Positions 16,652-26,062 are shown, counted from the stretch's first letter. The stretch: DNA of 64,000 bases from Streptomyces akebiae (GCF_019599145.1 NZ_CP080647.1:9734001-9798000); one strand, 5' to 3'. Made by a program: numbers and translations. Notes: generated by a model not told the origin, from the letters alone.

Positions 16652-17286
16652 CGCGCGTCTTCCGGTTAGAGCGGTCTCCGTACGCCGACCAGACTTCCCG
16701 GCACTCCAGGCGGGCTGCCCCTCCACCTGGCCAATCTTTGCATAAGGCAAATGAATGCGCCAGTGGAGCTCAGGTCCTCCCGCGGGCTGGGGATCCTTTT
16801 GCCCTCAGCAACTCCGGAAGGGGCCATGCCGGTCCCCCGGCCCGCCTCGACCAGGTCTTCGTCCCGTTTCCGGCACGGCGATTCGACCGGCCATGGGATA
16901 CGGGCTGTTGCGCCGTTCACGGATGACGCTCACGCAGCGTGGCTGCGAACTCCTCTGTTCAGGTCTGCGAGGGGGCTTGGCTGTGGACGATCCGCCGGAG
17001 ACGCGCTTGCGAGGCCACGGCCTACCGTCTCCTGAGGGACTGTCCCAAGGCCCAGGCAGCGGATGCGACGGAATCTGCCCACGGCGCGCTCGACGCCGTG
17101 ATGGTGGACCGGCTTGACGGGGGTGTCCTGCCGATGGCCACGGACTCCTCACTACCGGCACCCGCGATCATCGTCGTCGCCCTGGTGCTCAGAACGGCAC
17201 TCGGCGAAGTCCGTCACCGAGGAACCGCCCGCGAACAATGGGCGTTTACCACCGACCGTCGCACTGGGGCAGCCGGAGCGGGTCGT
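16652..17286. other. Intergenic stretch before the IS elements
   Basis: About 635 bases. Several frames of 80-145 codons are open on the plus strand, but none has recognisable motifs; open frames are common by chance at this GC content. Part may be debris of the interrupted ISL3 element. Confidence 0.35.
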
Positions 17287-18106
17287 GTCCCTTGTCGTGG
17301 TGTAGCCGATCATTCGGCGGTCGTGTGGGTGGTGTTGGGTAGCGCGGGGGCGCTTTCGGGGCGCTCGGCGGGGTAGAGCTGGTCCATGCTTCCCTCGGGC
17401 AGGTAGCGGCGGGGGAAGGCGATCCATTCGTCGTGCAGTTCGAAGAGCACGGCGGTGACCAGCCGCAGGAGTGCTTAGACGTACGGGAAGCGGACGTGGT
17501 CCAGGGGCCGGGCACGGAACGCGGTCAGCTGACCGTCCAGGTCCTGGCAGATCCGCGAGACCTCGATCTTGGAGATCCCGGTGTCCGCGCCGAGGGCCTT
17601 GACCAGGTCGTCGACCGACCGCGTGGACACGCCGTGGACGTAGGCCTCCATGATGACCGCATACAGGGCCTGGTCGATGCGGCGGCGCCGCTCCAGCAGC
17701 GCGGGGAAGAAGCTCCCCGACCGCAGCTTGGGGATCGCGAGGTCCAGGTCGCCGGCCTGGGTGCTGATCGTCTTGTCGCGGTGGCCGTTGCGAAGCGCGG
17801 TGCGCGTGTCGGTGTGCTCGTTCCATTCCGCGCCGATCCGGGCAGTGGCCTCGGCCTCGATCAGCTCCTGGAGCATCCGCTCAGCCACATGGCGGACGAG
17901 TTCGAGCCCGTCCGACGAACGTAGTGACTCAAGCAGCCGGAGTAAGTCATGCTGAGACAGGGCCATCCTGCACCTCCCGCGTTGAACTGCCCGTTCACTA
18001 CGGAGAGTTGCACGATGGCCCACCTTGCGGGCAGGGAGCGAAAGCCCATCGACATACGCCCCCGGCGCACTCCCTAACCGTGATCGGCTACACCACCTCA
18101 AGGGAC
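17287..18106. mobile_element. IS256-family element with internal deletion
   Basis: Imperfect terminal inverted repeats of 26 bases bound the unit: 17287-17312 (GTCCCTTGTCGTGGTGTAGC...) and the complement of 18081-18106 (GTCCCTTGAGGTGGTGTAGC...), differing at only a few positions. The element is about 0.8 kb, compared with about 1.3-1.5 kb for an intact member. No matching target duplication was seen. Its right end abuts the truncated ISL3 transposase. Confidence 0.75.
17310..17966 (-). pseudogene. IS256-family transposase, catalytic core deleted
   Basis: From ATG 17966 (MALSQHDLLRLLES) the N-terminal part is intact through DLDLAIPKLRSGSFFPALLE and RPLDHVRFPYV. The sequence then jumps, with a frame change, to the C-terminal block LVTAVLFELHDEWIAFPRRY and ends LPNTTHTTAE at 17312-17310. 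The whole catalytic middle, including the DDE residues beyond the first block, is missing, so it cannot transpose by itself, although the ends could be mobilised in trans. Confidence 0.85.
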
Positions 18107-19340
18107 GCCATCCGCACGGGAAGGGTGCTTGCGAGGCGATCGTCGTGCGGGAACGCTTCACGGAGCTGCTGCACGTACCTCTTCACGACACTCTCGCCGC
18201 CGGGGTAGCCGCGCTCACGCAGTTCCTCGAACAGGCGGCGGGCGACGGTGCAGCCCTCGGCCCACCGCTGATGCAGATAGGGCTTGTAGGGATCGAGGAT
18301 GCTGCTGCGGCCGGTCCACTGTCCCACCAGCAGTTCGTCTGCGGTGGCCGCGCGGGCCAGGCGGCGCACGGTGTTGCGGGCGAGGCCGAGCCGGCGGCCG
18401 ATCGTCCGCATGCCGAGCCCGTCGTCGAGCAGGGCGTGGACGGCTGCGTGCTGTTCGCGCACCCGGTCCGACAGGCGGCCGGAGTGTCGCGGTTCGCCTG
18501 AGGGACGCGGCGCGAGCTCCGGGGTCTTCACGGGCGCGGCGGTGCGGATCAGGCTGGTCTCCTCTGGCTCGCGCAGCAGGGCGCGGTGCTGGATGACCGT
18601 CTTCTCGACGGCCTCGACGAGGTTTTTCCAGATGTGCCACCGGTCCGCGACGTGGACCGCGTCTGGGGCGCCGAGCCGTCCGGCCTCGGCGTATGCGGTC
18701 GAGCGGTCACGGCAGATCACCTCGACGCCGGGGTGGTCGGCGAGCCAAGCGGACACCGTGGCCGTGGTGCGGTCGGGCAGCAGATCAACCGGACGACGTG
18801 TGTCGATGTCCACCAGGATCATGCCGTAGTTGTGTCCCTTGCGCAGGGGCAAACTCATCCACTCCCAGCACCCGCGGCGTGTGCACTTCGGGTTCCGGCA
18901 GGCGGCGTATCAGCCGCAGCAGTGTCGACCGGCTCGCCCGGACCGCGAGTGTGTCCGCCAGGCGGGCCCCGGCCCGGCCCGCCAGCATCGGCCACCCGCT
19001 GCAGCACCGTCTGTAGCCCGGTGCTTCGCCTCCCGTGCCGGAAGGTCAGGCCATCGACCTGCTCTGCGAACGTGGCCTGCCTGCAGGCGCGGTCACGGCA
19101 GCGGAACCGCCGGACCTGTAACTCGATCACCACAGGACGCCCGGCGACCGCGGTGTCTCCGAGGCGGCGTACGTATCGGCTGTGCACCCGGCCTGACGAC
19201 GTCCCGCAGGCGTGACACGCGGCCTGCTCCGCCGATGCACGGGCCCGCACGAGCACCAACTCGCCCTCGACTACTGCCTTTTCGATCACAACGCCTTCGG
19301 CCTGGTGGAACCACAGGTCCTGGAGGAACACATCACCCAC
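18088..19340 (-). pseudogene. ISL3-family transposase, frameshifted and 3'-truncated
   Basis: Three minus-strand frames join into one protein. N-terminal: zinc-finger-like CHACGTSSGRVHSRYVRRL and FRCRDRACRQATF (from about 19340). Middle: LAGRAGARLADTLAVRAS...VLGVDEFA (about 18988-18860). C-terminal: PLRKGHNYGMILVDIDTRR through YPGGESVVKRYVQQLREA to TGA at 18088. At least two frameshifts are needed, and the expected C-terminal end is missing where the IS256 repeat begins. It appears to have been interrupted by that insertion. Confidence 0.85.
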
Positions 19341-19591
19341 GGCCGTTCATGATCGCGGTCGTGGTGACCCTCCGTGGCTCCGGCACGGAAAGTGATCCAG
19401 AACCAGAATTCAGGCGTCGCCGAGAGCTGAAGCTGGTTGGCAAAAGCGCAGGTCGACGTGATGCTCAGGAGACATCTAGCGGCTGTGGTCACACCTGCAC
19501 CGTTGCGGGACATCAAGAGTTGAGTCCTGCCACGACCGTCAGCCGGATGGTGATACCGAGGCCACTGCGCCGAGGCGGCAGGAGTGGGCGG

Positions 19592-20740
19592 TTACCTGGT
19601 CTTGAACCGGTCCGGACGCACGAAGTCCAGGCCTTCGAAGGTCTGCTTGCCGAGCGCCTCGTGTGCGGCGATGTGGCCATAACCGGTGGCCATTTTGAAG
19701 CCCTTTCCGGAAAATCCGGTGGCGCAGTAGATGCTGCTGTTCTGATCCAGCCAGCCGATGAGGGGATGCCTGTCCTGGGTGAAGAGGTCGGGGAAGGCGT
19801 CGGCGCGCGCGATGGTGGGGATCAGGCCGGGGAAGAATTCTGTGACGATCTCGGTGACCTTTTCGGTTTCTTCCCGGGTGAGTTCCCTGGGCAAGGCGTC
19901 CGGGTCGGGGGTTGCCCTTGCGCGGCCGGCCAGCGGTCCGTCCACCGATGCCTTGACCGTCACGCCGTCGACGGCGGGTGCGCCGTACAGGGAGCGATCC
20001 TCGTACCACCGGCTGAAGGCGGGGAAGTTCTCCGGCGAGAACTGTGTGCCGTCCTGGGCGATGAACCAGGTCAGGACGAGACGATGGGTTTCGGTGACGG
20101 CCTTGAGGTGGTCGGGCATGAGTTTTCGGGACCAGCCGCCCGAGGCGACGATGGCCTTCTCGAACGTCCAGGTTCTGTCGCCCGAGGTGACGACGACGCC
20201 ATGGTCGGTTTCGGTGATGCTGTCCACGGGTGTGTTCTGAAGAACGGTGGCACCGTTCGCCTGGGCCGCCGCGACGGCGGCGCTGACGGCGCGGTCGGTG
20301 CGCAGAACGCCGCCGTGGGGGTCGTAGACGGCGCAGTCGTCGGGGCGGAGATTGTGCTGCGGGTAGCGTTCGGCCAACTCCTCCCGGCTGAGGACGTAGT
20401 GCTCGGCTCCGGTGATGCGCGTGGCCTCGAGGAGGCTGTTGATGTAGCTGCCGTTCGCTGTCCCGATGGACAGTCCCCCGGTAGGCGTGAGGATGTCCTG
20501 CTGCCCGGTTTCGGCTTCGAGCTCGGCCCAGAGGCTGCGGGAGCGTTCGATGATGGGGTAGTACTCGGGCCTCCCGAGGTAGACCATGCGGAACAGGCGG
20601 GTGTCCCCGCCCACGGCACTGCGGCCGTGAGCAGGGGTGGCTGCCTCGAAGCCCACCACCGAGCCGGACAGCCGGGAGGCCTGCCACAGGGCCATGCTTC
20701 CGATGCTGCCCAGGCCGATGACTGCGAGTTGTGCGTCCAT
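19592..20740 (-). CDS. SolA/monomeric sarcosine-oxidase-like FAD amine oxidase
   Basis: 382 residues from ATG 20740 (GAAGGAATCG before it). The FAD-binding VIGLGSIGSMAL starts at residue 7, and the C-terminal GFSGKGFKMATGYG is the second flavin-binding block of the DAO family (N-methyltryptophan/sarcosine oxidases). In sarcosine oxidase a Cys in a CxY context before this block binds FAD covalently; here the region reads TQDRHPLIGW without Cys, so the flavin is probably non-covalent. The likely reaction is O2-dependent oxidation of a secondary amine or amino acid to an imine. It follows the FAD oxidoreductase at 20760 by 19 bp, in the GntR-controlled minus-strand operon. Confidence 0.88.
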   Translation of the reverse strand: MDAQLAVIGLGSIGSMALWQASRLSGSVVGFEAATPAHGRSAVGGDTRLFRMVYLGRPEYYPIIERSRSLWAELEAETGQQDILTPTGGLSIGTANGSYINSLLEATRITGAEHYVLSREELAERYPQHNLRPDDCAVYDPHGGVLRTDRAVSAAVAAAQANGATVLQNTPVDSITETDHGVVVTSGDRTWTFEKAIVASGGWSRKLMPDHLKAVTETHRLVLTWFIAQDGTQFSPENFPAFSRWYEDRSLYGAPAVDGVTVKASVDGPLAGRARATPDPDALPRELTREETEKVTEIVTEFFPGLIPTIARADAFPDLFTQDRHPLIGWLDQNSSIYCATGFSGKGFKMATGYGHIAAHEALGKQTFEGLDFVRPDRFKTR

Positions 20741-20759
20741 GAGAGCGATTCCTTCTCGT

Positions 20760-22163
20760 CTACTCGTGAAGTCCGGCGAGGCGGCTGCCGAATCGGGCCA
20801 GGAGTGAGGTCTTGCTGGAGCCCCTGCGCTCTTCCCACTGGTCCGCGATACCGAAGAGCCGGTACATGGCATGAACACCCAGCCAGCGGATGGGCTCCGG
20901 TTCCCACTTCGGCGCCCGGTAGCCCACCCAGGGAAGCGTGGTCCGTTCGGTTTTCTTCTCGAAGGCGAGCTCCACGAGAGTCCTGCCGCCGACATAGGCC
21001 GCCGTGACACCGTGTCCCGCGTAGCCGGTGGACGATCCGATCCCGGATGCCGGGTCCCAGTGCACGCCGCCGTTCCAGTCACGCGTGACGCCCAGGACTC
21101 CCGACCAGGCGTGATCCACCTCGAAGGGGATGCCCGGGAAGAAGGTACTGAGCTTGTGCGAGATCAGGTCGATGGTGGACTGGGCGGTCGCACCGGCTCC
21201 CCCCGTGCCGGACCCGAAGCGGTAGGGGACACCACGGCCCCCCATGGCGATACGGCCGTCCGACGTCCGCTGGGAGTAGGTGAACGTGTGAGCGGAGTCG
21301 TTGAGGCACTGGGGCCCGTCCCAGCCGATCTGCTGCCACGCCTCCTCCGGCAGGGGCTTGGTCACGATCATCGAGGAATTGACCGGGATCAGGCTCCGGC
21401 GGCCCAGCAGCTGTCCCGAATAGCCTTCGGTGCAGATGAACGTCTTCGCCGCGGTGACACGCCCGTCGGCCAGGGTGAGGGTCTTGCCCTCGACACGGTC
21501 CACGCGGCTGCTCTCGTAGATCCTGACGCCCATGGAGGTCAGGGTGTCGGCGAGGCCGTAGACGAGTTTCGCGGGGTGGATCCGCGCGCAGTGCTTGTAG
21601 AAGAGTCCGCCGTGGACGGTGGAGATGTTGATCCGGGACTGGAACTCGTCCCGGTCGAGCACGTGGACTTCGCCGTCGGTCAGCCCGTACTTCAGTTCGG
21701 CATCACGCCGGGTGACAAGCCGGCCCAGCCCCGCCCGCGTGTGGGCGGCGACGAGCGCTCCGCCCTTGTGCTGATCGGCATCGATTCCCTCGGCCTCAAG
21801 GATGTCCAGGACCGCGTCGACGCCGGCGACGAACTCCTGCTGCAGCGCCCGGCTCGCCTCCAGCCCTCCGCCGGCGCGGGCGAAGGTGGCACGGTTTCCC
21901 GGCGGCATGGCCGAGAGCCAGCCACCATTGCGCCCCGACGCGCCGTAGCCCACCTGCTCCGCCTCGAAGACGGCGACCGAGAGCGACGGTTCGAGCTTCT
22001 TGGCGAAGTAGGCCGCCCACAGGCCGGTGTAGCCGCCGCCGACAATGGCCACGTCGACGGAGTCCTGGCCGGTGAAACGGGGGAACGAGGGCTTCTTGTC
22101 GGCCAGTTGGGCCACCCAGAAGCCGAGCTCTCCGTTTCGGGGTGGTGCCGCAAGCGCGTTCAT
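20760..22163 (-). CDS. FAD-dependent oxidoreductase (DAO/GlpO family)
   Basis: 467 residues from ATG 22163. The dinucleotide fold VAIVGGGYTGLWAAYFAKKL is at about 38-57 and the glycine-rich YGASGRNGGWLS follows, as in gamma-glutamylputrescine oxidase-like and other actinobacterial amino-acid oxidases. C-terminal GSSTGYAGHGVTAAYVGGRTL closes the flavin site. A second, truncated homologue lies at 25516-26062. It probably oxidises an amine or amino acid to an imine; the RidA gene upstream would help hydrolyse that product. The reading frame stays open upstream through an SDR-gene remnant, so the ATG was chosen by homology. Confidence 0.87.
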   Translation of the reverse strand: MNALAAPPRNGELGFWVAQLADKKPSFPRFTGQDSVDVAIVGGGYTGLWAAYFAKKLEPSLSVAVFEAEQVGYGASGRNGGWLSAMPPGNRATFARAGGGLEASRALQQEFVAGVDAVLDILEAEGIDADQHKGGALVAAHTRAGLGRLVTRRDAELKYGLTDGEVHVLDRDEFQSRINISTVHGGLFYKHCARIHPAKLVYGLADTLTSMGVRIYESSRVDRVEGKTLTLADGRVTAAKTFICTEGYSGQLLGRRSLIPVNSSMIVTKPLPEEAWQQIGWDGPQCLNDSAHTFTYSQRTSDGRIAMGGRGVPYRFGSGTGGAGATAQSTIDLISHKLSTFFPGIPFEVDHAWSGVLGVTRDWNGGVHWDPASGIGSSTGYAGHGVTAAYVGGRTLVELAFEKKTERTTLPWVGYRAPKWEPEPIRWLGVHAMYRLFGIADQWEERRGSSKTSLLARFGSRLAGLHE

Positions 22164-22205
22164 GTCGTGTCCTTCTTCTGTGTCTGGGAACCGTGCGGGC
22201 CGGTA

Positions 22206-22322
22206 CTGGAAGGCGGTGTGGCCGCCGTCGACGGGGCGGGTTGCCCCGGTGATGTACGAGGACTCAGACGACGCGAGGAAGAGGACGGCGGCGGCGATCT
22301 CCTCGGGGGAGTGGCGAGGTGC
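22206..22322 (-). pseudogene. C-terminal remnant of a short-chain dehydrogenase
   Basis: Reads HSPEEIAAAVLFLASSESS, then YITGATRPVDGG, the C-terminal signature of SDR enzymes, without the rest of the gene. It is in frame with the FAD oxidoreductase that follows and has no stop in between, giving a possible in-frame fusion of an SDR tail to that protein. It is homologous to, but not a copy of, the SDR at 28261. Confidence 0.65.
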
Positions 22323-22528
22323 CTGAGCGGGTGCCGGCGCCGGGCCCGAGGCCCCACGCCCGCGGATGGGGGCCTCGGGGCCGCTGACCTGCGCTGGAGG
22401 GAGGCCTTGATAGGTGCGTTGTGACGTATGGCCTGGAGTCGAGGCTGTGCTCGGCGCCGAAGTCCTGCACACCGCCGATGGTTCCCCCGTCACGTCGACC
22501 GGCACCATCGGCGCTTCGGTACGCGCCG

Positions 22529-23014
22529 CTACACCGCGGTGCAGATCATCTGGATCTCGACCGGGGTGTTGAGCGGCAGCCCGGCGACACCGATCGCGGT
22601 ACGGGTGTGCCGTCCGTTCTCGCCCAGTACCTCGATGAGCAGTTCACTGGCCGCGTTGGCGACCTGCGACTGCTCACCGAAGTCCGGCGTACTGGCCACG
22701 AAGACCAGCATCTGCACGATCCGGACCCGGTCCAGATCGCCCACCGCCTGAACGGCGGCTGCAAGGCAGTTGAGCACGGCATGGCGCGCGAGCTCCTTCG
22801 CGGTCTCCAGCTCCACGTCCCGGCCGACAACGCCCTGACCCAGCAACTCACCTTTTCTATAAGGAAGTTGGCCGGAGATGTGGATGCTGGAGTCCACCGC
22901 CCGGTGGTGCACGAAGTATGCGTTGCCGGGAAGGACGGGCAGCTCCAGTCCGATGTTCTGGAGCCTTTCCGAGGCCGAGTCGCCCTTGACGGTCTGAGGC
23001 AGGGGCAGGCTCAT
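22529..23014 (-). CDS. RidA-family enamine/imine deaminase (copy 1)
   Basis: 161 residues, start ATG 23014. Conserved RidA blocks: AYFVHHRAVDSSIHISGQLP, GRDVELETAKELARHAVLNC, FVASTPDFGEQSQVANAASE and RTAIGVAGLPLNTPVEIQM, with the catalytic-position Arg in the last block. RidA proteins hydrolyse reactive enamines/imines formed by PLP- or FAD-dependent amino-acid enzymes. It lies between the HAD and FAD oxidase genes on the same strand. Its 3' half is nearly identical at DNA level to the second copy (26450-26938), although the 5' halves differ. Confidence 0.9.
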   Translation of the reverse strand: MSLPLPQTVKGDSASERLQNIGLELPVLPGNAYFVHHRAVDSSIHISGQLPYRKGELLGQGVVGRDVELETAKELARHAVLNCLAAAVQAVGDLDRVRIVQMLVFVASTPDFGEQSQVANAASELLIEVLGENGRHTRTAIGVAGLPLNTPVEIQMICTAV

Positions 23015-23103
23015 GCCGCCACCGCCTTGCTGCGGACCATTTCCTCAGTTCTCCTGTTCTCCTGTTCTCGGGTTCTCGGGTTCTCCGGTTCTCCGCTCGG
23101 ACG

Positions 23104-23784
23104 TCAGGGGCGCGGGAGGCCGAAGAGGACCGGGAGGTCGGCGATGTCGGTGATCCGCTCGTAGCCGAGCCAGTGCTCGTCGTGCTCGAAGCCGCGGTCG
23201 ACGTACACCTTGTTCTCGATGCCCATGATGGCCGCGGGTCGGTGGTCGTACATGGGGCTCGCGGAGACGTGGACGATCTCGTCGGGTGTCACGCCGAGCT
23301 TGTCAAACATGTACTCGAACGCGCTGAGTCGCGGCTTGTAGACGCCCATCTCCTCGGAGCTGATGATGACCTCGAACGGGGCCTTCAGGTTCTCCGCGAG
23401 GCGCACGGCGTGCGCGGTGTCGCTGTTGGTGATGATGACCAGCGGGACCGCCTCGGCCAGGCGGTTCAGCGCCTCGGTGACACCGGGGTACGGGCCCCAG
23501 GTGGGGACACGCTCGTACACCGCCCGCGCCTCGTCCTCGCGGTACTCCAGACCGACCTTGCGCGAGGCGCGTTCCATGGAACGCGCGACGATCTGGTGGA
23601 ACGGCTGGTACGCGCCCGTGCACTCGTCGATCCGGTACGCCTTGCAGATCCGCAGGTACTCATCGGCGACCTCGGCCGGCAGTCGGTCGCCCAGGACCTC
23701 ACGCATCGTGTCGTTGATACTGAACTTGATCAGCGTTCCGTTCATGTCGAACGTCGCGAACTTGGGCTTGATGTCGAATGCCAC
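23104..23784 (-). CDS. HAD-superfamily hydrolase (type II haloacid dehalogenase-like)
   Basis: 226 residues from GTG 23784, preceded by CAGGAGGACCA. Motif I FDMNGTL has nucleophile D13; motif II ITNSDT, motif III Lys in YKPRLSAFEYMF, and motif IV region HVSASPMYDHRPAAIMG are present, with the cap domain between motifs I and II. Family members are haloacid dehalogenases or small-molecule phosphatases; the substrate is not decided. It is the first gene of the minus-strand operon, with two TTGTCGACCA operators 47-80 bp upstream. An inverted partial copy is at 24905-25200. Confidence 0.88.
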   Translation of the reverse strand: MAFDIKPKFATFDMNGTLIKFSINDTMREVLGDRLPAEVADEYLRICKAYRIDECTGAYQPFHQIVARSMERASRKVGLEYREDEARAVYERVPTWGPYPGVTEALNRLAEAVPLVIITNSDTAHAVRLAENLKAPFEVIISSEEMGVYKPRLSAFEYMFDKLGVTPDEIVHVSASPMYDHRPAAIMGIENKVYVDRGFEHDEHWLGYERITDIADLPVLFGLPRP

Positions 23785-23830
23785 TGGTCCTCCTGTGTGT
23801 TTGAGTGGAGCAGTCCGACGCTGCGGTCGA

Positions 23831-23863
23831 TTGTCGACCATTCGTCTGGTCGATTGTCGACCA
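23831..23863 (-). promoter_or_regulatory. Two GntR-type operators before the HAD operon
   Basis: TTGTCGACCA at 23831-23840 and again at 23854-23863, 23 bp apart. They fit the TNGTCGACNA form of FadR-subfamily GntR operators (TNGTNNNACNA) and lie between the HAD gene and the divergent GntR gene. Confidence 0.7.
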
Positions 23864-23993
23864 AACATGTCTGACCTGTCAACGGCGCCAGAGGGAGCGC
23901 CTTGGGCAGGACGGCGCCGACCCCCTTCTGTACGCATGGAGGTGATCCACCGGCGCAGCCCACTCGATGACGTTGATGCAGCCGACGGAGGTA

Positions 23994-24018
23994 TAGTCGA
24001 CAAACGACCAAGTGGTCG
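23994..24018 (+). promoter_or_regulatory. GntR-type operator before the gntR gene
   Basis: TAGTCGACAA (23994-24003) followed by the inverted repeat CGACCA-AG-TGGTCG (24005-24018). It overlaps the likely promoter of the regulator, suggesting autoregulation. Confidence 0.6.
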
Positions 24019-24043
24019 GCAATCACCGAGGGAGGGCCACGGG

Positions 24044-24730
24044 GTGGACCACAAGTTCGAGTGGCAGGAGCAGCGGACGACGACTCCTGAGGGCGTCTAC
24101 CGCACACTGCGAGCGGCCATCCTCGATGGGACCGTGCCTCCTGGTGGCCAGCTGCGCGAGGCGCACATCGCCGCGGATCTCGGCATCAGCCGGTCCCCGC
24201 TGCGCGAGGCGCTGACCAAGCTGGAAGAGGAAGGGCTGGTCGTCAAATTTCCCTACCGTGGGGCGTTCGTCGTGGAGGTGAGCGCTCGGGAGGTCGCCGA
24301 GATCGACTCGGTCCGGCTGCGTGTCGAGCCGTACGCCGCCGAGCTCTCGGCCGAAGCGCTGCGTGGTCCTGAGCGGCCCCAGTTGCTGCAAACCGTCGAG
24401 GATCTCCGCCGGGCCATGGAGAAGGACGACATCCCGGCCAGCATCGACGCGCACCTCCGATTCCACAGGCTCTTCTACGATCTCTCGGGCCACGGCGTCC
24501 TGCAGAGTCTCTGGAACGGCTGGGAGACCAAGCTGCGCCTCCATCTCAGCGTCGACCACCGCACCTACAGCGACGACCCGCAGCAATTGGTCGTCGAGCA
24601 CGAGCGGTTGGCCGCCGTTGCCCTGGAAGGCGACACCGACGCGTTCCGCCAGGAACTGGCTGCCCATTTCCCCATGGGGCTGGGGGCCGAGGCGGGAGAT
24701 CCGGGGGAGCCCGCGTCCCGGCATCTCTGA
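24044..24730 (+). CDS. GntR-family regulator (FadR/FCD subfamily)
   Basis: 228 residues from GTG 24044, with GAGGGAGGGCCAC before it. Winged helix at about 15-80 (PEGVYRTLRAAILDGTVPPG, DLGISRSPLREALTKLEEEGLV). The C-terminal all-helical FCD ligand domain carries the metal-ligand pattern D..H (SIDAHLRFHRLFYDLSGH) and a later His (LVVEHERLA). It is divergent from the HAD operon. TNGTCGACNA palindromes occur at its own promoter, the HAD promoter and the promoter of the second RidA gene, which together define its probable regulon. Confidence 0.92.
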   Translation: MDHKFEWQEQRTTTPEGVYRTLRAAILDGTVPPGGQLREAHIAADLGISRSPLREALTKLEEEGLVVKFPYRGAFVVEVSAREVAEIDSVRLRVEPYAAELSAEALRGPERPQLLQTVEDLRRAMEKDDIPASIDAHLRFHRLFYDLSGHGVLQSLWNGWETKLRLHLSVDHRTYSDDPQQLVVEHERLAAVALEGDTDAFRQELAAHFPMGLGAEAGDPGEPASRHL

Positions 24731-24904
24731 GTCCATGCCGCCTGCGTGAAACATCCAAGCCCGCTCGCCACGGCGTCGACTCCGCTGCGTTCGTGCCTCC
24801 TGTCGTGGCCGCGATCGGTCGGCTTCCGTCCGGCAACTGCCGCGCGCACGGTGACGAACCCGCCCGCGCACCGCGACCAGGCAATGCGCCGATGTCGCCG
24901 ACTC

Positions 24905-25200
24905 CCCGGTGTCACCGAGGCGCTGAACCGCCTGGCCGAGGCGGTTCCGCTGGTCATCATCACCAACAGCGACACCGCGCACGCCGTGCGCCTCGCGGAG
25001 AACCTGAAGGCCCCGTTCGAGGTCATCATCAGCGCCGAGGAGATGGGCGTCTACAAGCCGCGACTCAGCGCGTTCGAGTACATGTTTGACAAGCTCGGCG
25101 TGACACCCGACGAGATCGTCCACGTCTCCGCGAGCCCCATGTACGACCACCGACCCGCGGCCATCATGGGCATCGAGAACAAGGTGTTCTTCGGCCTCTC
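24905..25200 (+). pseudogene. Inverted partial copy of the HAD hydrolase gene
   Basis: Reads PGVTEALNRLAEAVPLVIIT through MYDHRPAAIMGIENKV, almost identical to the middle of the HAD gene at 23104-23784 but on the opposite strand. The N-terminal half with the nucleophile is absent. At the end about 24 codons are deleted, so IENKV runs directly into FFGLSRP. An IS5-type end follows at once. Confidence 0.85.
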
Positions 25201-25225
25201 GCGCCCTACTGCCCGAGACCGTGTC

Positions 25226-25500
25226 CTAACTGGTGAGGCGGACGAGGCGCTTGTGGAAGCAGAGCGCGGCAGCCAGCCCGAGAAAAGCCGGGTAGTTGCG
25301 GCAACTACGCTCGTAGCGGTGGGTGAGTCTGCGGTAGCCGTACAGCCACGACATCGTCTGCTCGATCACCTGCCTGCGGCGGCCAAGGCGTTCGCTGGAC
25401 TCGAGTCCAAACCCGTCCGGCACCAACCGCTTGACCAGATCCGTCATGCGCGAAGCAACGAGCACACCAGGGAAACGACGTCCAACGCAACTTGACGAAT
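25226..25500 (-). pseudogene. IS5-family transposase C-terminal fragment
   Basis: Reads RRRQVIEQTMSWLYGYRRL, then THRYERSCRNYPAFLGLAAALC, the end of an IS5-type DDE transposase including the Glu of the triad, stopping at TAG 25228-25226. The N-terminal two-thirds are missing. It lies between the HAD fragment and the oxidoreductase fragment and probably helped create this junction. Confidence 0.75.
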
Positions 25501-25515
25501 GCCTCTTGCGGAGGG

Positions 25516-26062
25516 TCAGAGCAGCCGGTCCTTGGCCTTGTAGTACGCCCCGGCGAAGGGCAGGAACCAGGCGGTGCCGTTGTAGAACGGCACCGGAACC
25601 TTGGGGAAGCCGAAGCGGCGCAGGGGGTTGGCCTCCGCGTGGCCGTCCATGACCTCGGCCATGGCGCGGCCCATGTAGGTGGCCATCTGGACGCCGTGGC
25701 CGCAGTAACCCATGGAGTAGTAGAGGCCGTTGGCCTCGCCCGCGTGCGGAACGCGGTCGTAGGAGAAGCCGACCATGGCGCCCCATACATAGTCGATCTT
25801 CACCCCGGCCACCTGCGGGAAGATCTCGGTCATCTCCCGCTTCAGGACGTCACCGCTCTTGACGTCCGAGGCGGGGTCTGAGGGGGCGAAGCGGGCCCGG
25901 CCACCGAAGGCCAGGCGATTGTCCGGGGTGATGCGAATGTAGTGGCCGATGTTCTTGGAGGACACGACCACGCGGTTGTTGGGGATGAACTGCCGGGCCC
26001 GCTCCTCGCCCAGTGGCTCGGTGACGATGACGAAGCTGCCGACGTTGATCAGCCGCTTAACT
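25516..26062 (-). pseudogene. FAD-dependent oxidoreductase, C-terminal fragment
   Basis: The open frame covers NVGSFVIVTEPLGEERARQF, SKNIGHYIRITPDNRLAFGG, VWGAMVGFSYDRVPHAGE and YYSMGYCGHGVQMATYMG, the second half of a DAO-family oxidase related to the gene at 20760-22163. The FAD-binding N-terminus is missing upstream of about 26062. The fragment ends normally at TGA 25518-25516. Confidence 0.8.

Noticed and set aside
12845..16750. Similarity of TTGCATA sequences at 12851 and 16737 as a shared control site
   Set aside because: Orientation relative to the genes differs and only seven bases match.
16751..17376. Open frames of 80-145 codons before the IS256 element
   Set aside because: No motifs or ribosome-binding sites; open frames are common by chance at this GC content.
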